DNA from: Aeromicrobium sp. Sec7.5
GTDB taxonomy: Bacteria; Actinomycetota; Actinomycetes; Propionibacteriales; Nocardioidaceae
Direction of reading: 5' to 3'
Assembly (NCBI RefSeq): GCF_036867135.1
Contig: NZ_JBAJIJ010000001.1
Span: 1,302,001 to 1,366,000 of the forward strand
DNA: 64,000 nt
The translations under genes were made by a program, and so were the position numbers. How positions within the stretch are numbered: position 1 is the stretch's first letter; every line of letters starts with the position of its first letter. Shown here in pieces: positions 53,091 to 62,300 of this stretch. The notes beneath the pieces were generated by a model. That model saw only the letters and a list, made by a program, of their open reading frames with translations. It ran no database searches and was not told where the DNA came from.

Positions 53091-54667
53091 TGTCCGGACG
53101 CGTCGTGTCGGTCACGCTCGACGGCCTGACCGGTCGCGCGATCGAGGTCGAGGCTGACGTCGTGGGCGGCCTGCCGGGCACGGTCATCGTGGGCCTGCCC
53201 GACGCCACGGTCAACGAGGCCCGCGACCGCTGCAAGTCCGCCGTCGTGAACTCCGGGGCGCCCTGGCCCGACCAGCGCCTCACGATCAACCTCGCACCGT
53301 CGACCCTGCCCAAGTCCGGATCGCACTACGACCTCGCGATCGCGATGGCGGTGCTCTCGGCACAGAAGGCCGTCCCGGCCGAGGCGCTCACCGGAACCGC
53401 GTTCGTGGGCGAGCTGGCCCTCGACGGTCGCCTCCGGGCGGTGCCCGGGGTCCTGCCGGCCACCTTGGCCGCCGCGGAGGCGGGCTGCACCCACGTCGTG
53501 GTCCCCGAGGTCAACGTCCCGGAGGCCGAGCTGGTCGAGGGCATCGTCGTCACGGGGGTGCGGTCGCTGCGACACCTCGTGGCCCTGATCACGGGCGACG
53601 AGGTGCCCGACGACCCGCCGGTGCCCCCGATCGAGCCGCCTGCCGTGGCGCCGTGGGGCTCGGCCGCACGCCTGTCCGGGCTCGACCTCGCTGACGTGGC
53701 CGGCCACGAGGACGTGCGGCTGGCGGTCCTGGTGGCGGCGGTCGGTGGGCACCACCTGTCGATGGTCGGACCTCCGGGCGTCGGCAAGACGATGCTCGCG
53801 CAACGCCTCCCGGGCCTGCTGCCCGACTTGGAACGACAGGACGCGATCGAGGTCAGCGCGGTGCACTCGGTCGCCGGCATGCTCCCCGCCGACGTGCCGC
53901 TGCTCAGCCGGCCACCGTTCCTCGACCCCCACCACACCGCCAGCGCCGCCGCGATCGTCGGCGGCGGCAGTCGGCAGGTGCGGCCCGGGGCCATGAGCCT
54001 GGCGCACCGAGGGGTCCTGTTCCTCGACGAGGCGCCGGAGTTCGCCGTCAACGTCCTCGAGGCGCTGCGGCAGCCGCTCGAGAGCGGGCGCATCGTCGTG
54101 GCGCGATCGGCCCGCACCGTGGTCTATCCCGCGCGGTTCCAGCTCGTCATGGCCGCCAATCCGTGCCCGTGCGGTCAGGCGGCCACCCTCGATGCGTCCT
54201 GCCGCTGCACCCCGGCGATGCGCCGCCGCTACGGCGAGCGGATCTCCGGTCCCATCCGTGACCGCATCGACATCCGGCGCACGCTCGTCTCGCCCACCCG
54301 ACCGGAGCTCGCCGCCACCGTGTCCGCGGGGCGGGGCTCGGTCGAGCTGGCGCACCGCGTGCGTGAGGCGCGAAGCCGCCAGGCGCACCGGTTCGTCGGC
54401 ACCCCGTGGCGCACCAATGCCGACGTGCCGGGCACCGAGCTGCGCAAGGCCTGGCCCGTCGCCGACGACGCCCGGCTGCTGCTCGACCGGCAGCTCCATG
54501 CCGACAAGCTCAACCCGCGCAGCGCCGACCGCGTCCTGCGGCTGGCCTGGAGCGTCGCGGACCTCCACGGTCACGACGTCCCCGACGCCGACGACGTCCG
54601 CACGGCGCTGAGCCTGCGGTCCGACCTGCCGCTCGACGCGGCGATGCGCGCCCTGGTGGCGGCATGA
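53090..54667 (+). CDS. comM: YifB/ComM family Mg-chelatase-like AAA+ ATPase
   Basis: The 525-residue protein has an N-terminal Lon-protease-like fold (about 1-180, GLPGTVIVGLPDATVNEARDR), an AAA+ core with Walker A GPPGVGKTM (near 226), FLDEAPEF (Walker B) and a CPCG-type zinc site (NPCPCGQ). ComM is a branch-migration helicase that helps integrate taken-up DNA. It lies between yraN and dprA, which fits a natural transformation role. Confidence 0.94.
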   Translation: MSGRVVSVTLDGLTGRAIEVEADVVGGLPGTVIVGLPDATVNEARDRCKSAVVNSGAPWPDQRLTINLAPSTLPKSGSHYDLAIAMAVLSAQKAVPAEALTGTAFVGELALDGRLRAVPGVLPATLAAAEAGCTHVVVPEVNVPEAELVEGIVVTGVRSLRHLVALITGDEVPDDPPVPPIEPPAVAPWGSAARLSGLDLADVAGHEDVRLAVLVAAVGGHHLSMVGPPGVGKTMLAQRLPGLLPDLERQDAIEVSAVHSVAGMLPADVPLLSRPPFLDPHHTASAAAIVGGGSRQVRPGAMSLAHRGVLFLDEAPEFAVNVLEALRQPLESGRIVVARSARTVVYPARFQLVMAANPCPCGQAATLDASCRCTPAMRRRYGERISGPIRDRIDIRRTLVSPTRPELAATVSAGRGSVELAHRVREARSRQAHRFVGTPWRTNADVPGTELRKAWPVADDARLLLDRQLHADKLNPRSADRVLRLAWSVADLHGHDVPDADDVRTALSLRSDLPLDAAMRALVAA

Positions 54668-55764
54668 GTCGGGAGTCGACGGACCGTGACCGCCTGGTCA
54701 TGTCCGTCGCCACCGAGCCACTGGACGCCACGGCCCGGGAGCTCGTGGCCACCCACGGACTCGCGGCAGTGGCGGGAGCATGTCGAGGCGAGTCGGGTGC
54801 CCCCGAGGTGCCGGAGACCTGGGTCGAGCGTGCGGCACTCGGTCCGGTCGACGAGGTTCTGGAGGCCGGCGCCGCTGCCGGCGCGCGGTGGCTCACCCCT
54901 GCGAGTCCGGGGTGGCCGGCGGCGCTCGACGACCTGGCAGGCGTCGACGACCACGGCGCGGCACCGTGGGGCGTCTGGGTCAGGGGGTGCGGGCCCCTGG
55001 AGGTCGATCGGGCCGTCTCGGTCGTGGGAGCCCGGGCCTGCACGACCTACGGCGCCGAGGTCGCCGGTGATCTCGGCGCCGATCTCGCCGACCGTGGCTG
55101 GACCGTGGTGAGCGGCGCGGCGTTCGGCATCGATGCCTGCGCGCACCGTGGGGCGCTCGCCGTCGCGGGGCGCACCGTCGCTGTCCTGGCGTGCGGGGTC
55201 GACGTCGCGTACCCGCAGGCGCACGCGTCACTGCTCGACCGCATCGCGGAGGAGGGGTGGATCGTGGCCGAGCACCCGCCGGGCGCGAAGCCCCACCGGC
55301 ACCGCTTCCTGACCCGCAACCGGCTGATCGCAGCCCTGGGCGCCGGCACCGTGGTCGTGGAGGCCGCGCCGCGCAGCGGGTCGCTCAACACCCTGCGGTG
55401 GGCCGACCGGCTGGGTCGGTCCTCGATGGCGGTCCCCGGGTCGGTGCTCTCGCAGCAGTCCGGCGGCGCGCACCGTGCCGTCCGCGAGGGCGAGGCCGTG
55501 CTGGTCACGTCGGCCGACGACGTGGCCGAGGAGCTCGACGGCCTGGGGTGGGTCGACTCCGGAAGCTCGCAGGTCCTGACCGACGCCTCCCGTCGTCTCC
55601 ACGGCCAGCTGCCGCGTGACGGAGGAGTGACGGTGGGCGAGCTCGTGGTGCTCCTCGACGCCCCGTTGCGCCACGTCCGCGCGGGGTTGGCCCTGCTGGA
55701 GCGGCGCGGTCACGCCCGGCGCGCCGACGGGGGCTGGATCGCCCTGGGGCGACTTCCCGGCTGA
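54664..55764 (+). CDS. dprA: DNA-processing protein DprA
   Basis: The 366-residue protein has an N-terminal SAM-like region, the Rossmann-like fold with VVGARACTTYG, VSGAAFGIDACAHRGAL and FLTRNRLIAALGAGTVVVEA, and a C-terminal winged helix (about 300-360). DprA loads RecA on incoming single-stranded DNA. The ATG overlaps the comM stop. No comEC or comEA gene is in the window. Confidence 0.94.
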   Translation: MSRESTDRDRLVMSVATEPLDATARELVATHGLAAVAGACRGESGAPEVPETWVERAALGPVDEVLEAGAAAGARWLTPASPGWPAALDDLAGVDDHGAAPWGVWVRGCGPLEVDRAVSVVGARACTTYGAEVAGDLGADLADRGWTVVSGAAFGIDACAHRGALAVAGRTVAVLACGVDVAYPQAHASLLDRIAEEGWIVAEHPPGAKPHRHRFLTRNRLIAALGAGTVVVEAAPRSGSLNTLRWADRLGRSSMAVPGSVLSQQSGGAHRAVREGEAVLVTSADDVAEELDGLGWVDSGSSQVLTDASRRLHGQLPRDGGVTVGELVVLLDAPLRHVRAGLALLERRGHARRADGGWIALGRLPG

Positions 55765-55776
55765 GACAGTGGGGGC

Positions 55777-56697
55777 GTGAGCGAGCACGACGTGGCCTGG
55801 GACCGGGTCGTCGACGACTACGAGCGGCACCTCCGGCTTGAGCGGGACCTCACCGAGCACACCGTCCGCGGGTACGTCAGCGACGTCAAGGGGCTCGCCG
55901 ACCACGCCGAGCGGATGGGCGTCCGGGACCCGGCCGATCTCACGATCCGCACGGTGCGCAGCCACCTCGCGCAGCAGCGGTCACTCGGTCGCGCGCGGTC
56001 GACGTTGGCCCGCCGCAGCACCTCCCTGCGGGTCTTCTCGGCCTGGCTCCTCCGCACCGGCCGCGCCCCGACCGATGCCGCCGCACTCCTGGTCTCCCCG
56101 GCCGCACGCCGGGACCTGCCGGCCACGCTCAGCGCGAGCGAGGTCCGCGCGGTGCTCGATGCTGCTGGCGAACGCATCGACACCGACGCCGTGACCGGCA
56201 CCCGCGACCTCGCGATGCTCGAGCTGCTGTACGCCACCGGCATCCGCGTCGGCGAGCTGGTGGGCCTCGACATCGACGACCTCGACCACGCGCGCCGCCT
56301 GGTGCGGGTGTTCGGCAAGGGCCGCAAGGAGCGCTCGGTGCCCTTCGGCCTGCCCGCGCAGGACGCCGTGGAGGCCTGGCTGCAGCACGGCAGGCCCCAG
56401 GTCGTCACGGGATCGAGCGGTCCTGCCGTGTTCCTCGGTGTCCGAGGCGGACGCATCGACCAGCGCGCCGTGCGGGAGGTCGTGCACCGGCGGCTGGCCG
56501 ACGTCGACGGGGTGCCCGACCTCGGGCCGCACGGACTCCGGCACACCGCGGCCACCCACCTGCTGGAGGGAGGCGCCGACCTGCGGTCGGTGCAGGAGGT
56601 GCTGGGCCACGCCTCGATCGGGACCACCCAGATCTACACGCACGTCAGCAACGAACGACTGCGCGCGGCGTTCCGCCAGGCACACCCACGGGCCTGA
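55777..56697 (+). CDS. xerC: Tyrosine recombinase XerC
   Basis: The 306-residue protein has an N-terminal SAM-like core-binding domain (LRLERDLTEHTVRGYVSD) and the catalytic domain with R157, K181, H252, R255, H278 and the nucleophile Y287 (IYTHVS). With XerD it resolves chromosome dimers at dif. No dif site is evident nearby. The GTG lies 12 nt after dprA, with GACAGT 6 nt upstream. It is convergent with the double-LytM gene. Confidence 0.93.
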   Translation: MSEHDVAWDRVVDDYERHLRLERDLTEHTVRGYVSDVKGLADHAERMGVRDPADLTIRTVRSHLAQQRSLGRARSTLARRSTSLRVFSAWLLRTGRAPTDAAALLVSPAARRDLPATLSASEVRAVLDAAGERIDTDAVTGTRDLAMLELLYATGIRVGELVGLDIDDLDHARRLVRVFGKGRKERSVPFGLPAQDAVEAWLQHGRPQVVTGSSGPAVFLGVRGGRIDQRAVREVVHRRLADVDGVPDLGPHGLRHTAATHLLEGGADLRSVQEVLGHASIGTTQIYTHVSNERLRAAFRQAHPRA

Positions 56698-56716
56698 GCG
56701 CGGGACCGGCGGAGGG

Positions 56717-57634
56717 TCACAGCAGGGGAGCCGGGTCGACGGCCCTCCCGTGGTCGTGCACCGAGAAGTGCAGGTGGCAGCCCGTCGAGGTGCCGGTGGT
56801 GCCGACCCTCGCGACGGTGTCGCCGGCCGCGACCGTGGCCCCGGGAGCCACGCCCGCGGACGACAGATGGCTGTAGGACGTGACCCGGCCTCCGCCGTGG
56901 TCGATCTCGACCCGCAGCCCGAACCCGCCGGCGCGGCTGACGCTCGCCACGCGGCCCGCGGCCGCAGCGGTCACGGGTGAACCGCAGGGCGCGCCGAAGT
57001 CGATGCCGTCGTGGGCCCGGGGCTCGCCGGTGATCGGGTGGATCCGCAGGCCGAAGCCCGACGTGACCGGGGCCGTGAGGGGCGGTCGCAGCTCGCCGGT
57101 GCCCAGCGCCGGCGGTGCGGGCGGTGGACCCTCCGGGCTGATCAGGCGGTAGCGCCCACCGAACATCTCCGCCGGATTGAGGTACGTCTCGCCCTCGATG
57201 CGGCCGAGGTGCAGGCAGGCGGCCGCCCCGCAGCCGGCGTGACCCGGCAGCAGCGTGCCGATCACCTGCCCGGCATCGACGCTGCGCCCGACCTCGACGG
57301 CAGCCAGGACGGGCTGGTAGGTCGACCGCTCGCTCCCGTGGGAGACCGTCACCACCGGAGTGCCGGCGACCTCCCCGACGAAGGCCACGGTGCCGGCGGC
57401 CACCGCCCTCACGGCCTCGCCCGGTGCTCCGGTCAGGTCGATGCCCCGGTGACCCGCGGCGTAGGGGCCCGGGGGAGCGGCGTACGAGCGGTCGATCGTG
57501 TGCCCCTCGAGCGGCGAGGACCAGCTGCCGTCGGCGCGCGCCGAGGAGGCTGTGCCGCCCGCGAGCAGCACGAGGACCAGGGTCAGGCAGGCGCGGCCCG
57601 CTCGGGCGGCGTGACGAGGGAGGGCAGGACTCAT
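56717..57634 (-). CDS. Secreted M23 family protein with tandem LytM domains
   Basis: The 305-residue protein has a signal peptide (LTLVLVLLAGGTASSARA) and two M23/LytM-like folds. Domain 1 (about 45-160) has GHRGIDL but its HxH motif is CLH (ACLHLG), so one metal ligand is lost. Domain 2 (about 190-300) has HDGIDFG and CHLHFS, both intact. Domain 1 is probably inactive and regulatory or binding. It cuts or binds peptidoglycan. Its minus-strand ATG has the paired GTCCACA motif 50 nt upstream, and a TGACGT hexamer 6 nt before the ATG. Confidence 0.9.
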   Translation of the reverse strand: MSPALPRHAARAGRACLTLVLVLLAGGTASSARADGSWSSPLEGHTIDRSYAAPPGPYAAGHRGIDLTGAPGEAVRAVAAGTVAFVGEVAGTPVVTVSHGSERSTYQPVLAAVEVGRSVDAGQVIGTLLPGHAGCGAAACLHLGRIEGETYLNPAEMFGGRYRLISPEGPPPAPPALGTGELRPPLTAPVTSGFGLRIHPITGEPRAHDGIDFGAPCGSPVTAAAAGRVASVSRAGGFGLRVEIDHGGGRVTSYSHLSSAGVAPGATVAAGDTVARVGTTGTSTGCHLHFSVHDHGRAVDPAPLL

Positions 57635-57984
57635 GGATCCACGTCAGTGCACGGGAGCCGCGACCGACACCCCGCACGACGCGCGTGTGGACGGCCGAGC
57701 GCTGTGGACGACCTGCCTCGCGCCCCGGAACCCGCGGATTTCGTCCCCTCGGCGCCGTGGCCTAGGATGGTCCGAGCACCTCCTCTGGAGGTGACTTCGC
57801 GTGCCGTCATCCGCATCGGCGTCGCTCACGGGCCCGGCCCGCGAGCGCGGCCACCGCGGGCGAGGTCCTGGTCCGTTCCCAGCAACATCGGGTCCGGTGG
57901 GCCCCGTCACGGCACCAGGGCGCGGACACGGTGTCCGTGCGTCAACCAGGAACGGGCCGTCGTGCCCAGAAACGAGAGATCACC
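57635..57984. promoter_or_regulatory. Divergent control region: double-LytM gene and rpsB
   Basis: This 350-bp gap has no further gene. It holds the paired GTCCACA motif (57685-57709, minus strand), a TAGGAT -10-like hexamer (57763-57768) facing rpsB, a 7-bp hairpin CACCTCC/GGAGGTG (57777-57793) at the start of an approximately 210-nt rpsB leader, and a run of GC-rich sequence to the ribosome-binding site. Confidence 0.55.
57685..57709 (-). promoter_or_regulatory. Paired GTCCACA direct repeat upstream of double-LytM gene
   Basis: On the minus strand, GTCCACAG and GTCCACAC are 17 bp apart, with 50 nt to the ATG at 57634. Third instance of this layout in the window. Confidence 0.55.
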
Positions 57985-58992
57985 ATGGCCGTCGTGACCA
58001 TGCGTCAGCTGCTGGAGAGCGGTGTCCACTTCGGACACCAGACTCGCCGCTGGAACCCCAAGATGAAGCGCTTCATCTTCACCGAGCGCAACGGCATCTA
58101 CATCATCGATCTCCAGCAGTCGCTGGCGTACATCGATGCCGGCTACGAGTTCGTCAAGAACACCGTCGCCCGTGGCGGCACGATCCTGTTCGTCGGCACC
58201 AAGCGCCAGGCGCAGGAGCCGATCCAGGAGCAGGCCACCCGTGTGGGCATGCCCTACGTCAACCAGCGGTGGCTCGGCGGCATGCTGACCAACTTCCAGA
58301 CGATGCACCAGCGCCTCCAGCGCATGAAGGAGCTCGAGGAGATCGACTTCGACCAGGTCGCTGGCTCGGGTCGTACCAAGAAGGAGCTCCTCCAGATGCG
58401 CCGCGAGTTCGACAAGCTCTCGCGCACCCTCGGCGGCATCCGCGACATGGCCCGTACCCCGGCCGCACTGTGGATCGTCGACACCAAGAAGGAGCACCTG
58501 GCGGTCGACGAGGCCAAGAAGCTCGGCATCCCGATCGTCGCGATCCTCGACACCAACTGCGATCCCGACGAGGTCGACTTCCCGATCCCGGGCAACGACG
58601 ACGCGATCCGTTCCGTCGCGCTGCTGACGCGGGTCATCGCCGACGCCGTCGCCGAGGGCCTCGTGTCCCGCGGTGGGGCCAAGACCGGTGAGGAGTCGGC
58701 CGGCGAGGAGCTCGGAGCCGGCGAGCCGCTGGCCGAGTGGGAGGCCGAGCTGCTCACCACCGACGCCGCTCCGGCCGCTGCCGACGCCGCTCCGGCCGCT
58801 GCCGAGGCTGCTCCGGCCGCCGAGGCGCCTGCCGCGGACACTGCCGAGGCTGCTCCGGCTGCTGAGGCGCCTGCCGCCGAGGAGACCCCGGTCGCCGAGG
58901 CCGCGCCGGTCGAGACCCCCGCCGAGGAGGCCCCGGCTGCTGCCGAGGCCACCGAGGGCGCGGAGTCGGACGCCGCCACCACCGAGTCCTGA
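57985..58992 (+). CDS. rpsB: 30S ribosomal protein S2 with long Ala/Glu/Pro tail
   Basis: The 335-residue protein has the S2 core (about 1-250) with [19 protein letters not shown] and [14 protein letters not shown] and [17 protein letters not shown], then about 80 residues of [16 protein letters not shown] and EE repeats. The usual S2 is 240-280. S2 sits on the 30S back, near S1. The ATG at 57985 is far down a long leader. rpsB-tsf is the conserved order. Confidence 0.97.
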   Translation: MAVVTMRQLLESGVHFGHQTRRWNPKMKRFIFTERNGIYIIDLQQSLAYIDAGYEFVKNTVARGGTILFVGTKRQAQEPIQEQATRVGMPYVNQRWLGGMLTNFQTMHQRLQRMKELEEIDFDQVAGSGRTKKELLQMRREFDKLSRTLGGIRDMARTPAALWIVDTKKEHLAVDEAKKLGIPIVAILDTNCDPDEVDFPIPGNDDAIRSVALLTRVIADAVAEGLVSRGGAKTGEESAGEELGAGEPLAEWEAELLTTDAAPAAADAAPAAAEAAPAAEAPAADTAEAAPAAEAPAAEETPVAEAAPVETPAEEAPAAAEATEGAESDAATTES

Positions 58993-59033
58993 TCCAGAGA
59001 TTCCTCCCCTTCCCAGAATTGAGGTAGCGACAC

Positions 59034-59849
59034 ATGGCGATTGCCGCCGCTGATGTCAAGAAGCTCCGTGACGCCACGGGCGCCGGCATGATGGATGCCA
59101 AGAAGGCGCTCACCGAGGCCGACGGCGACTTCGAGAAGGCCGTCGAGATCCTCCGGATCACCGGAGCGGCCAAGGCCGCCAAGCGTGGGGCGGAGCGCGA
59201 GGCCTCCTCGGGCCTCGTCGCCTCGTCGGGCAACGCGATCGTCGAGCTCAACTCCGAGACCGACTTCGTGGCCAAGAACGAGCAGTTCATCGAGCTGGCC
59301 ACCAAGCTCGCGGCCACGGCCGACGCGGCACGCCCGGCCGACGCCGCGGCGTTCGCGCAGGTCACGCTCGACGACGGCACCACCGTCGCCGAGGCGATCA
59401 GCTCGCTGGCCGCGGTCATCGGCGAGAAGCTCGAGCTCGGTCGCGTCGCGACGTTCGACGGTCAGGTCGCCACGTACCTGCACCGCCGGGCCAGCGACCT
59501 GCCGCCCTCGGTCGGCGTGCTGGTCGAGTTCTCCGGCGAGGACGTCGATGCCGCCCGCGGTGCCGCGATGCAGATCGCGGCGATGCGTCCGCGCTTCCTG
59601 ACCCGTGAGGACGTCCCCGCGGACGTCGTCGCCAAGGAGCGCGAGATCGCCGAGGCCACGGCCCGCGAGGAGGGCAAGCCCGAGCAGGCGATCGTCAAGA
59701 TCACCGAGGGTCGCGTCAACGGCTTCTTCAAGGACGTCGTCCTGCTGGAGCAGGCGTCGGTCACCGACAACAAGAAGACGGTCAAGACCGTCCTGGACGA
59801 GGCCGGCGTCACGCTGACCGGCTTCGCCCACATCGAGATCGGCGCCTGA
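59034..59849 (+). CDS. tsf: Translation elongation factor Ts
   Basis: The 271-residue protein has [20 protein letters not shown], the EF-Tu contact [10 protein letters not shown] and the C-terminal core with [15 protein letters not shown]. It exchanges GDP for GTP on EF-Tu. GAGGTAG precedes the ATG. A strong terminator follows. Confidence 0.97.
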   Translation: MAIAAADVKKLRDATGAGMMDAKKALTEADGDFEKAVEILRITGAAKAAKRGAEREASSGLVASSGNAIVELNSETDFVAKNEQFIELATKLAATADAARPADAAAFAQVTLDDGTTVAEAISSLAAVIGEKLELGRVATFDGQVATYLHRRASDLPPSVGVLVEFSGEDVDAARGAAMQIAAMRPRFLTREDVPADVVAKEREIAEATAREEGKPEQAIVKITEGRVNGFFKDVVLLEQASVTDNKKTVKTVLDEAGVTLTGFAHIEIGA

Positions 59850-59864
59850 GGCACCGAGCTCGCT

Positions 59865-59904
59865 GACGAAGGGCCCCGTGGAGCGATCCGCGGGGCCCTT
59901 CGTC
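59865..59904 (+). terminator. 14-bp stem terminator between tsf and pyrH
   Basis: GACGAAGGGCCCCG and CGGGGCCCTTCGTC, with a 12-nt loop. It shares the GACGAAGG/CCTTCGTC ends with the terminator at 16989-17025. Confidence 0.85.
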
Positions 59905-59952
59905 ATGGCTTTGGTCGTCTCTCCCGCCGCAGGCCCAGCGGCGCCCGTCCGA

Positions 59953-59958
59953 TATCCT
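59953..59958 (+). promoter_or_regulatory. -10 hexamer for leaderless pyrH
   Basis: TATCCT ends 6 nt before the pyrH ATG at 59965, and no ribosome-binding site is present. No good -35 is visible. Confidence 0.55.
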
Positions 59959-59964
59959 CGACGC

Positions 59965-60711
59965 ATGGCCCGCCGCGTACTTCTCAAGCTGTCCGGTGAG
60001 GTCTTCGGTGGAGGAGCCATCGGCATCGACCCCGATGTCGTCAACGGCATCGCGGCCCAGGTGGCCGAGGCGGTCCGTGACGGCGTGCAGGTCGCCATCG
60101 TGGTCGGTGGTGGCAACTTCTTCCGGGGCGCCGAGCTCAGCCAGCGCGGCATGGATCGCGGACGCGCCGACTACATCGGCATGCTCGGCACCGTCATGAA
60201 CGCGCTCGCGCTGCAGGACTTCATCGAGAAGCAGGGTGTCGAGACGCGGGTGCAGTCCGCCATCGCGATGTCGCAGGTCGCCGAACCGTACATCCCTCGG
60301 CGTGCCGTCCGGCACCTCGAGAAGGGGCGTGTGGTGATCTTCGGCGCGGGTGCCGGGATGCCGTACTTCTCGACCGACACGGTCTCGGCCCAGCGCGCTC
60401 TCGAGATCAAGGCCGATGTCGTCCTGATGAGCAAGAACGGCGTCGACGGGGTGTACGACGCCGATCCCCGCACCACCCCTGACGCCCGCAAGTACGACGA
60501 CGTGACCTTCGCGGAGTCCTTGCAGCGGGGCCTGAAGGTCGTCGACGCGGCCGCGTTCGCCCTGTGCATGGAGAACAAGCTGCCGATGATCGTCTTCGGG
60601 ATGGAGGGCGAGGGCAACATCGCCCGAGCCCTGCAGGGTGAGAGGATCGGAACGCTGGTCCACGCAGGATCCGGCGCGAACAGTGGCACGACTACAGGAG
60701 AAGCACCGTGA
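59965..60711 (+). CDS. pyrH: UMP kinase
   Basis: The 248-residue amino acid kinase has [29 protein letters not shown] and [20 protein letters not shown]. It phosphorylates UMP to UDP. It starts the pyrH-frr-cdsA operon. The ATG lies 6 nt after TATCCT and after a strong terminator, a clear leaderless candidate. The stop overlaps the frr GTG. Confidence 0.97.
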   Translation: MARRVLLKLSGEVFGGGAIGIDPDVVNGIAAQVAEAVRDGVQVAIVVGGGNFFRGAELSQRGMDRGRADYIGMLGTVMNALALQDFIEKQGVETRVQSAIAMSQVAEPYIPRRAVRHLEKGRVVIFGAGAGMPYFSTDTVSAQRALEIKADVVLMSKNGVDGVYDADPRTTPDARKYDDVTFAESLQRGLKVVDAAAFALCMENKLPMIVFGMEGEGNIARALQGERIGTLVHAGSGANSGTTTGEAP

Positions 60712-61265
60712 TCGACCAGACCCTCCGCGAGGCCGACACCAAGATGGGCAAGGCCGTCGAGCACACCCGCGAGGAGTTCGCGGCCATCCGGACCGGTCGC
60801 GCGCACCCGGCGATGTTCGCGCAGATCACGGCCGACTACTACGGCACGCCCACGCCGCTGCAGCAGCTCGCCGGCTTCCAGGTGCCGGAGCCGCGCACCG
60901 TGATCATCAGTCCCTACGACGTCAGCGCCAAGTCGGCCATCGAGAAGGCCATCCGTGACTCCGACCTCGGCGTCAATCCGTCCGACGACGGCAAGGTGCT
61001 CCGTGTGACGCTCCCGGAGCTGACCCAGGATCGCCGCAAGGAGTACATCAAGCTCGCTCGGACCAAGGCCGAGGACGGCAAGGTCGCCGTGCGCGGCGTG
61101 CGCCGCAACGCCAAGCAGGCGATGGACAAGGCCGAGAAGGACTCCGAGATCTCCCAGGACGACAACACCGGCGCGGAGAAGCGTCTCGATGCCCTCACCA
61201 AGAAGTACGTCGACACGATCGACGAGCTGCTGAAGGGCAAAGAGGCCGAGCTCCTCGAGGTGTGA
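60708..61265 (+). CDS. frr: Ribosome recycling factor
   Basis: The 185-residue protein has the RRF pattern [40 protein letters not shown] and [15 protein letters not shown]. It splits post-termination ribosomes with EF-G. The GTG overlaps the pyrH stop. Confidence 0.97.
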   Translation: MIDQTLREADTKMGKAVEHTREEFAAIRTGRAHPAMFAQITADYYGTPTPLQQLAGFQVPEPRTVIISPYDVSAKSAIEKAIRDSDLGVNPSDDGKVLRVTLPELTQDRRKEYIKLARTKAEDGKVAVRGVRRNAKQAMDKAEKDSEISQDDNTGAEKRLDALTKKYVDTIDELLKGKEAELLEV

Positions 61266-62128
61266 CCTCCTCCATGACCGACTCATCCTCCGAGCCGGCC
61301 ACCCCCGCCAAGGACCACGGCCGGGCGGGCCGAGACCTGCCAGCGGCGATCGCCGTCGGCGTGACCCTCGCGGCGACCGTCGTCGCCTCCCTGTTCTTCG
61401 TCAAGGACCTGTTCGTCGCGGTCGTGATCGTCGCCCTGCTGGTGGGCATGTGGGAGCTCAAGCGGGCGTTCTCGACCGCCGGCATTCGCATCCCGATCCT
61501 GCCGGTCGCGTTCGGTGGCACCGCGATGCTCCTGTCGGCGTTCTACACCGACATGGAGGCGGCGGCCTTCGCGATGGCGCTCACGGTCATCGCGACGCTC
61601 GTCTGGCGCCTGGCCGACGGGGCCGACGGCTTCGTCCGCGACGTGAGCGCGGGGGTCTTCGTCCTGGCCTACCTGCCGCTCATGGGTGTCTTCGTCCTGC
61701 TCCTCCTCGACGAGTCCGACGGCCCGTGGCGCATCGTGGCCTTCATCGTCGCCACGATCGCGTCCGACATCGGCGGCTACATCGCGGGCGTCCTGTTCGG
61801 CAAGCACCCGATGGCACCCACGATCAGTCCGAAGAAGTCCTGGGAGGGCTTCACGGGGTCGATGCTGTTCGGCATCGGCGCCGGCGTCGCGGTCGTGGTC
61901 CTGGCGCTCGAGGGGGAATGGTGGGCTGGTGTCGTGCTGGGCGCGGCGAGCGTCGTGATGGCCACCTTGGGTGACCTCTCGGAGTCGCTCATCAAGCGCG
62001 ACATCGGCATCAAGGACATGGGCGACCTGCTCCCGGGCCACGGTGGCCTGATGGACCGGCTCGACTCCCTCATCATGGTCGCGCCCGTCGCGTGGGTCGT
62101 GCTGCACTACCTCGTGCCCGTCGCCTAG
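61262..62128 (+). CDS. cdsA: Phosphatidate cytidylyltransferase
   Basis: The 288-residue protein has about eight membrane helices and the CDP-diglyceride synthase signature near the C-terminus (SPKKSWEGFTGS and LGDLSESLIKRDIGIKDMGD with LLPGHGGLMDRLDSL). It makes CDP-diacylglycerol for phospholipid synthesis. GTG 61262 overlaps the frr stop; ATG 61274 is an alternative 4 codons in. Confidence 0.95.
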   Translation: MTSSMTDSSSEPATPAKDHGRAGRDLPAAIAVGVTLAATVVASLFFVKDLFVAVVIVALLVGMWELKRAFSTAGIRIPILPVAFGGTAMLLSAFYTDMEAAAFAMALTVIATLVWRLADGADGFVRDVSAGVFVLAYLPLMGVFVLLLLDESDGPWRIVAFIVATIASDIGGYIAGVLFGKHPMAPTISPKKSWEGFTGSMLFGIGAGVAVVVLALEGEWWAGVVLGAASVVMATLGDLSESLIKRDIGIKDMGDLLPGHGGLMDRLDSLIMVAPVAWVVLHYLVPVA

Positions 62129-62300
62129 TCGATCCTCTGGGGCCCGCCCTCCGCTGGTCGAGTGGCTCGTCGATGGACGAGGGCCGTGTCGAGACCCGTG
62201 CACGTGACGGCACCCGGTGGCACCGGTCGATGGTGCGGCAGGGCGTGGTTGCTCCTCCCCCCGACACGCGGCGGTAACGCTCGTCGTGCAGGGTGGTCAC
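62129..62300. repeat. Intergenic region with TGGTCGAG...GTGTCGAGACC repeat
   Basis: GCTGGTCGAGTGGCTCGTCG and GTGTCGAGACC (62153-62203) match the ends of the TGGTCGAG/TCGAGACC palindromic repeats common in Nocardioides-like genomes. A TAACGC -10-like hexamer at 62275 lies before a GTG at 62286 that could start the next gene. Confidence 0.4.
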
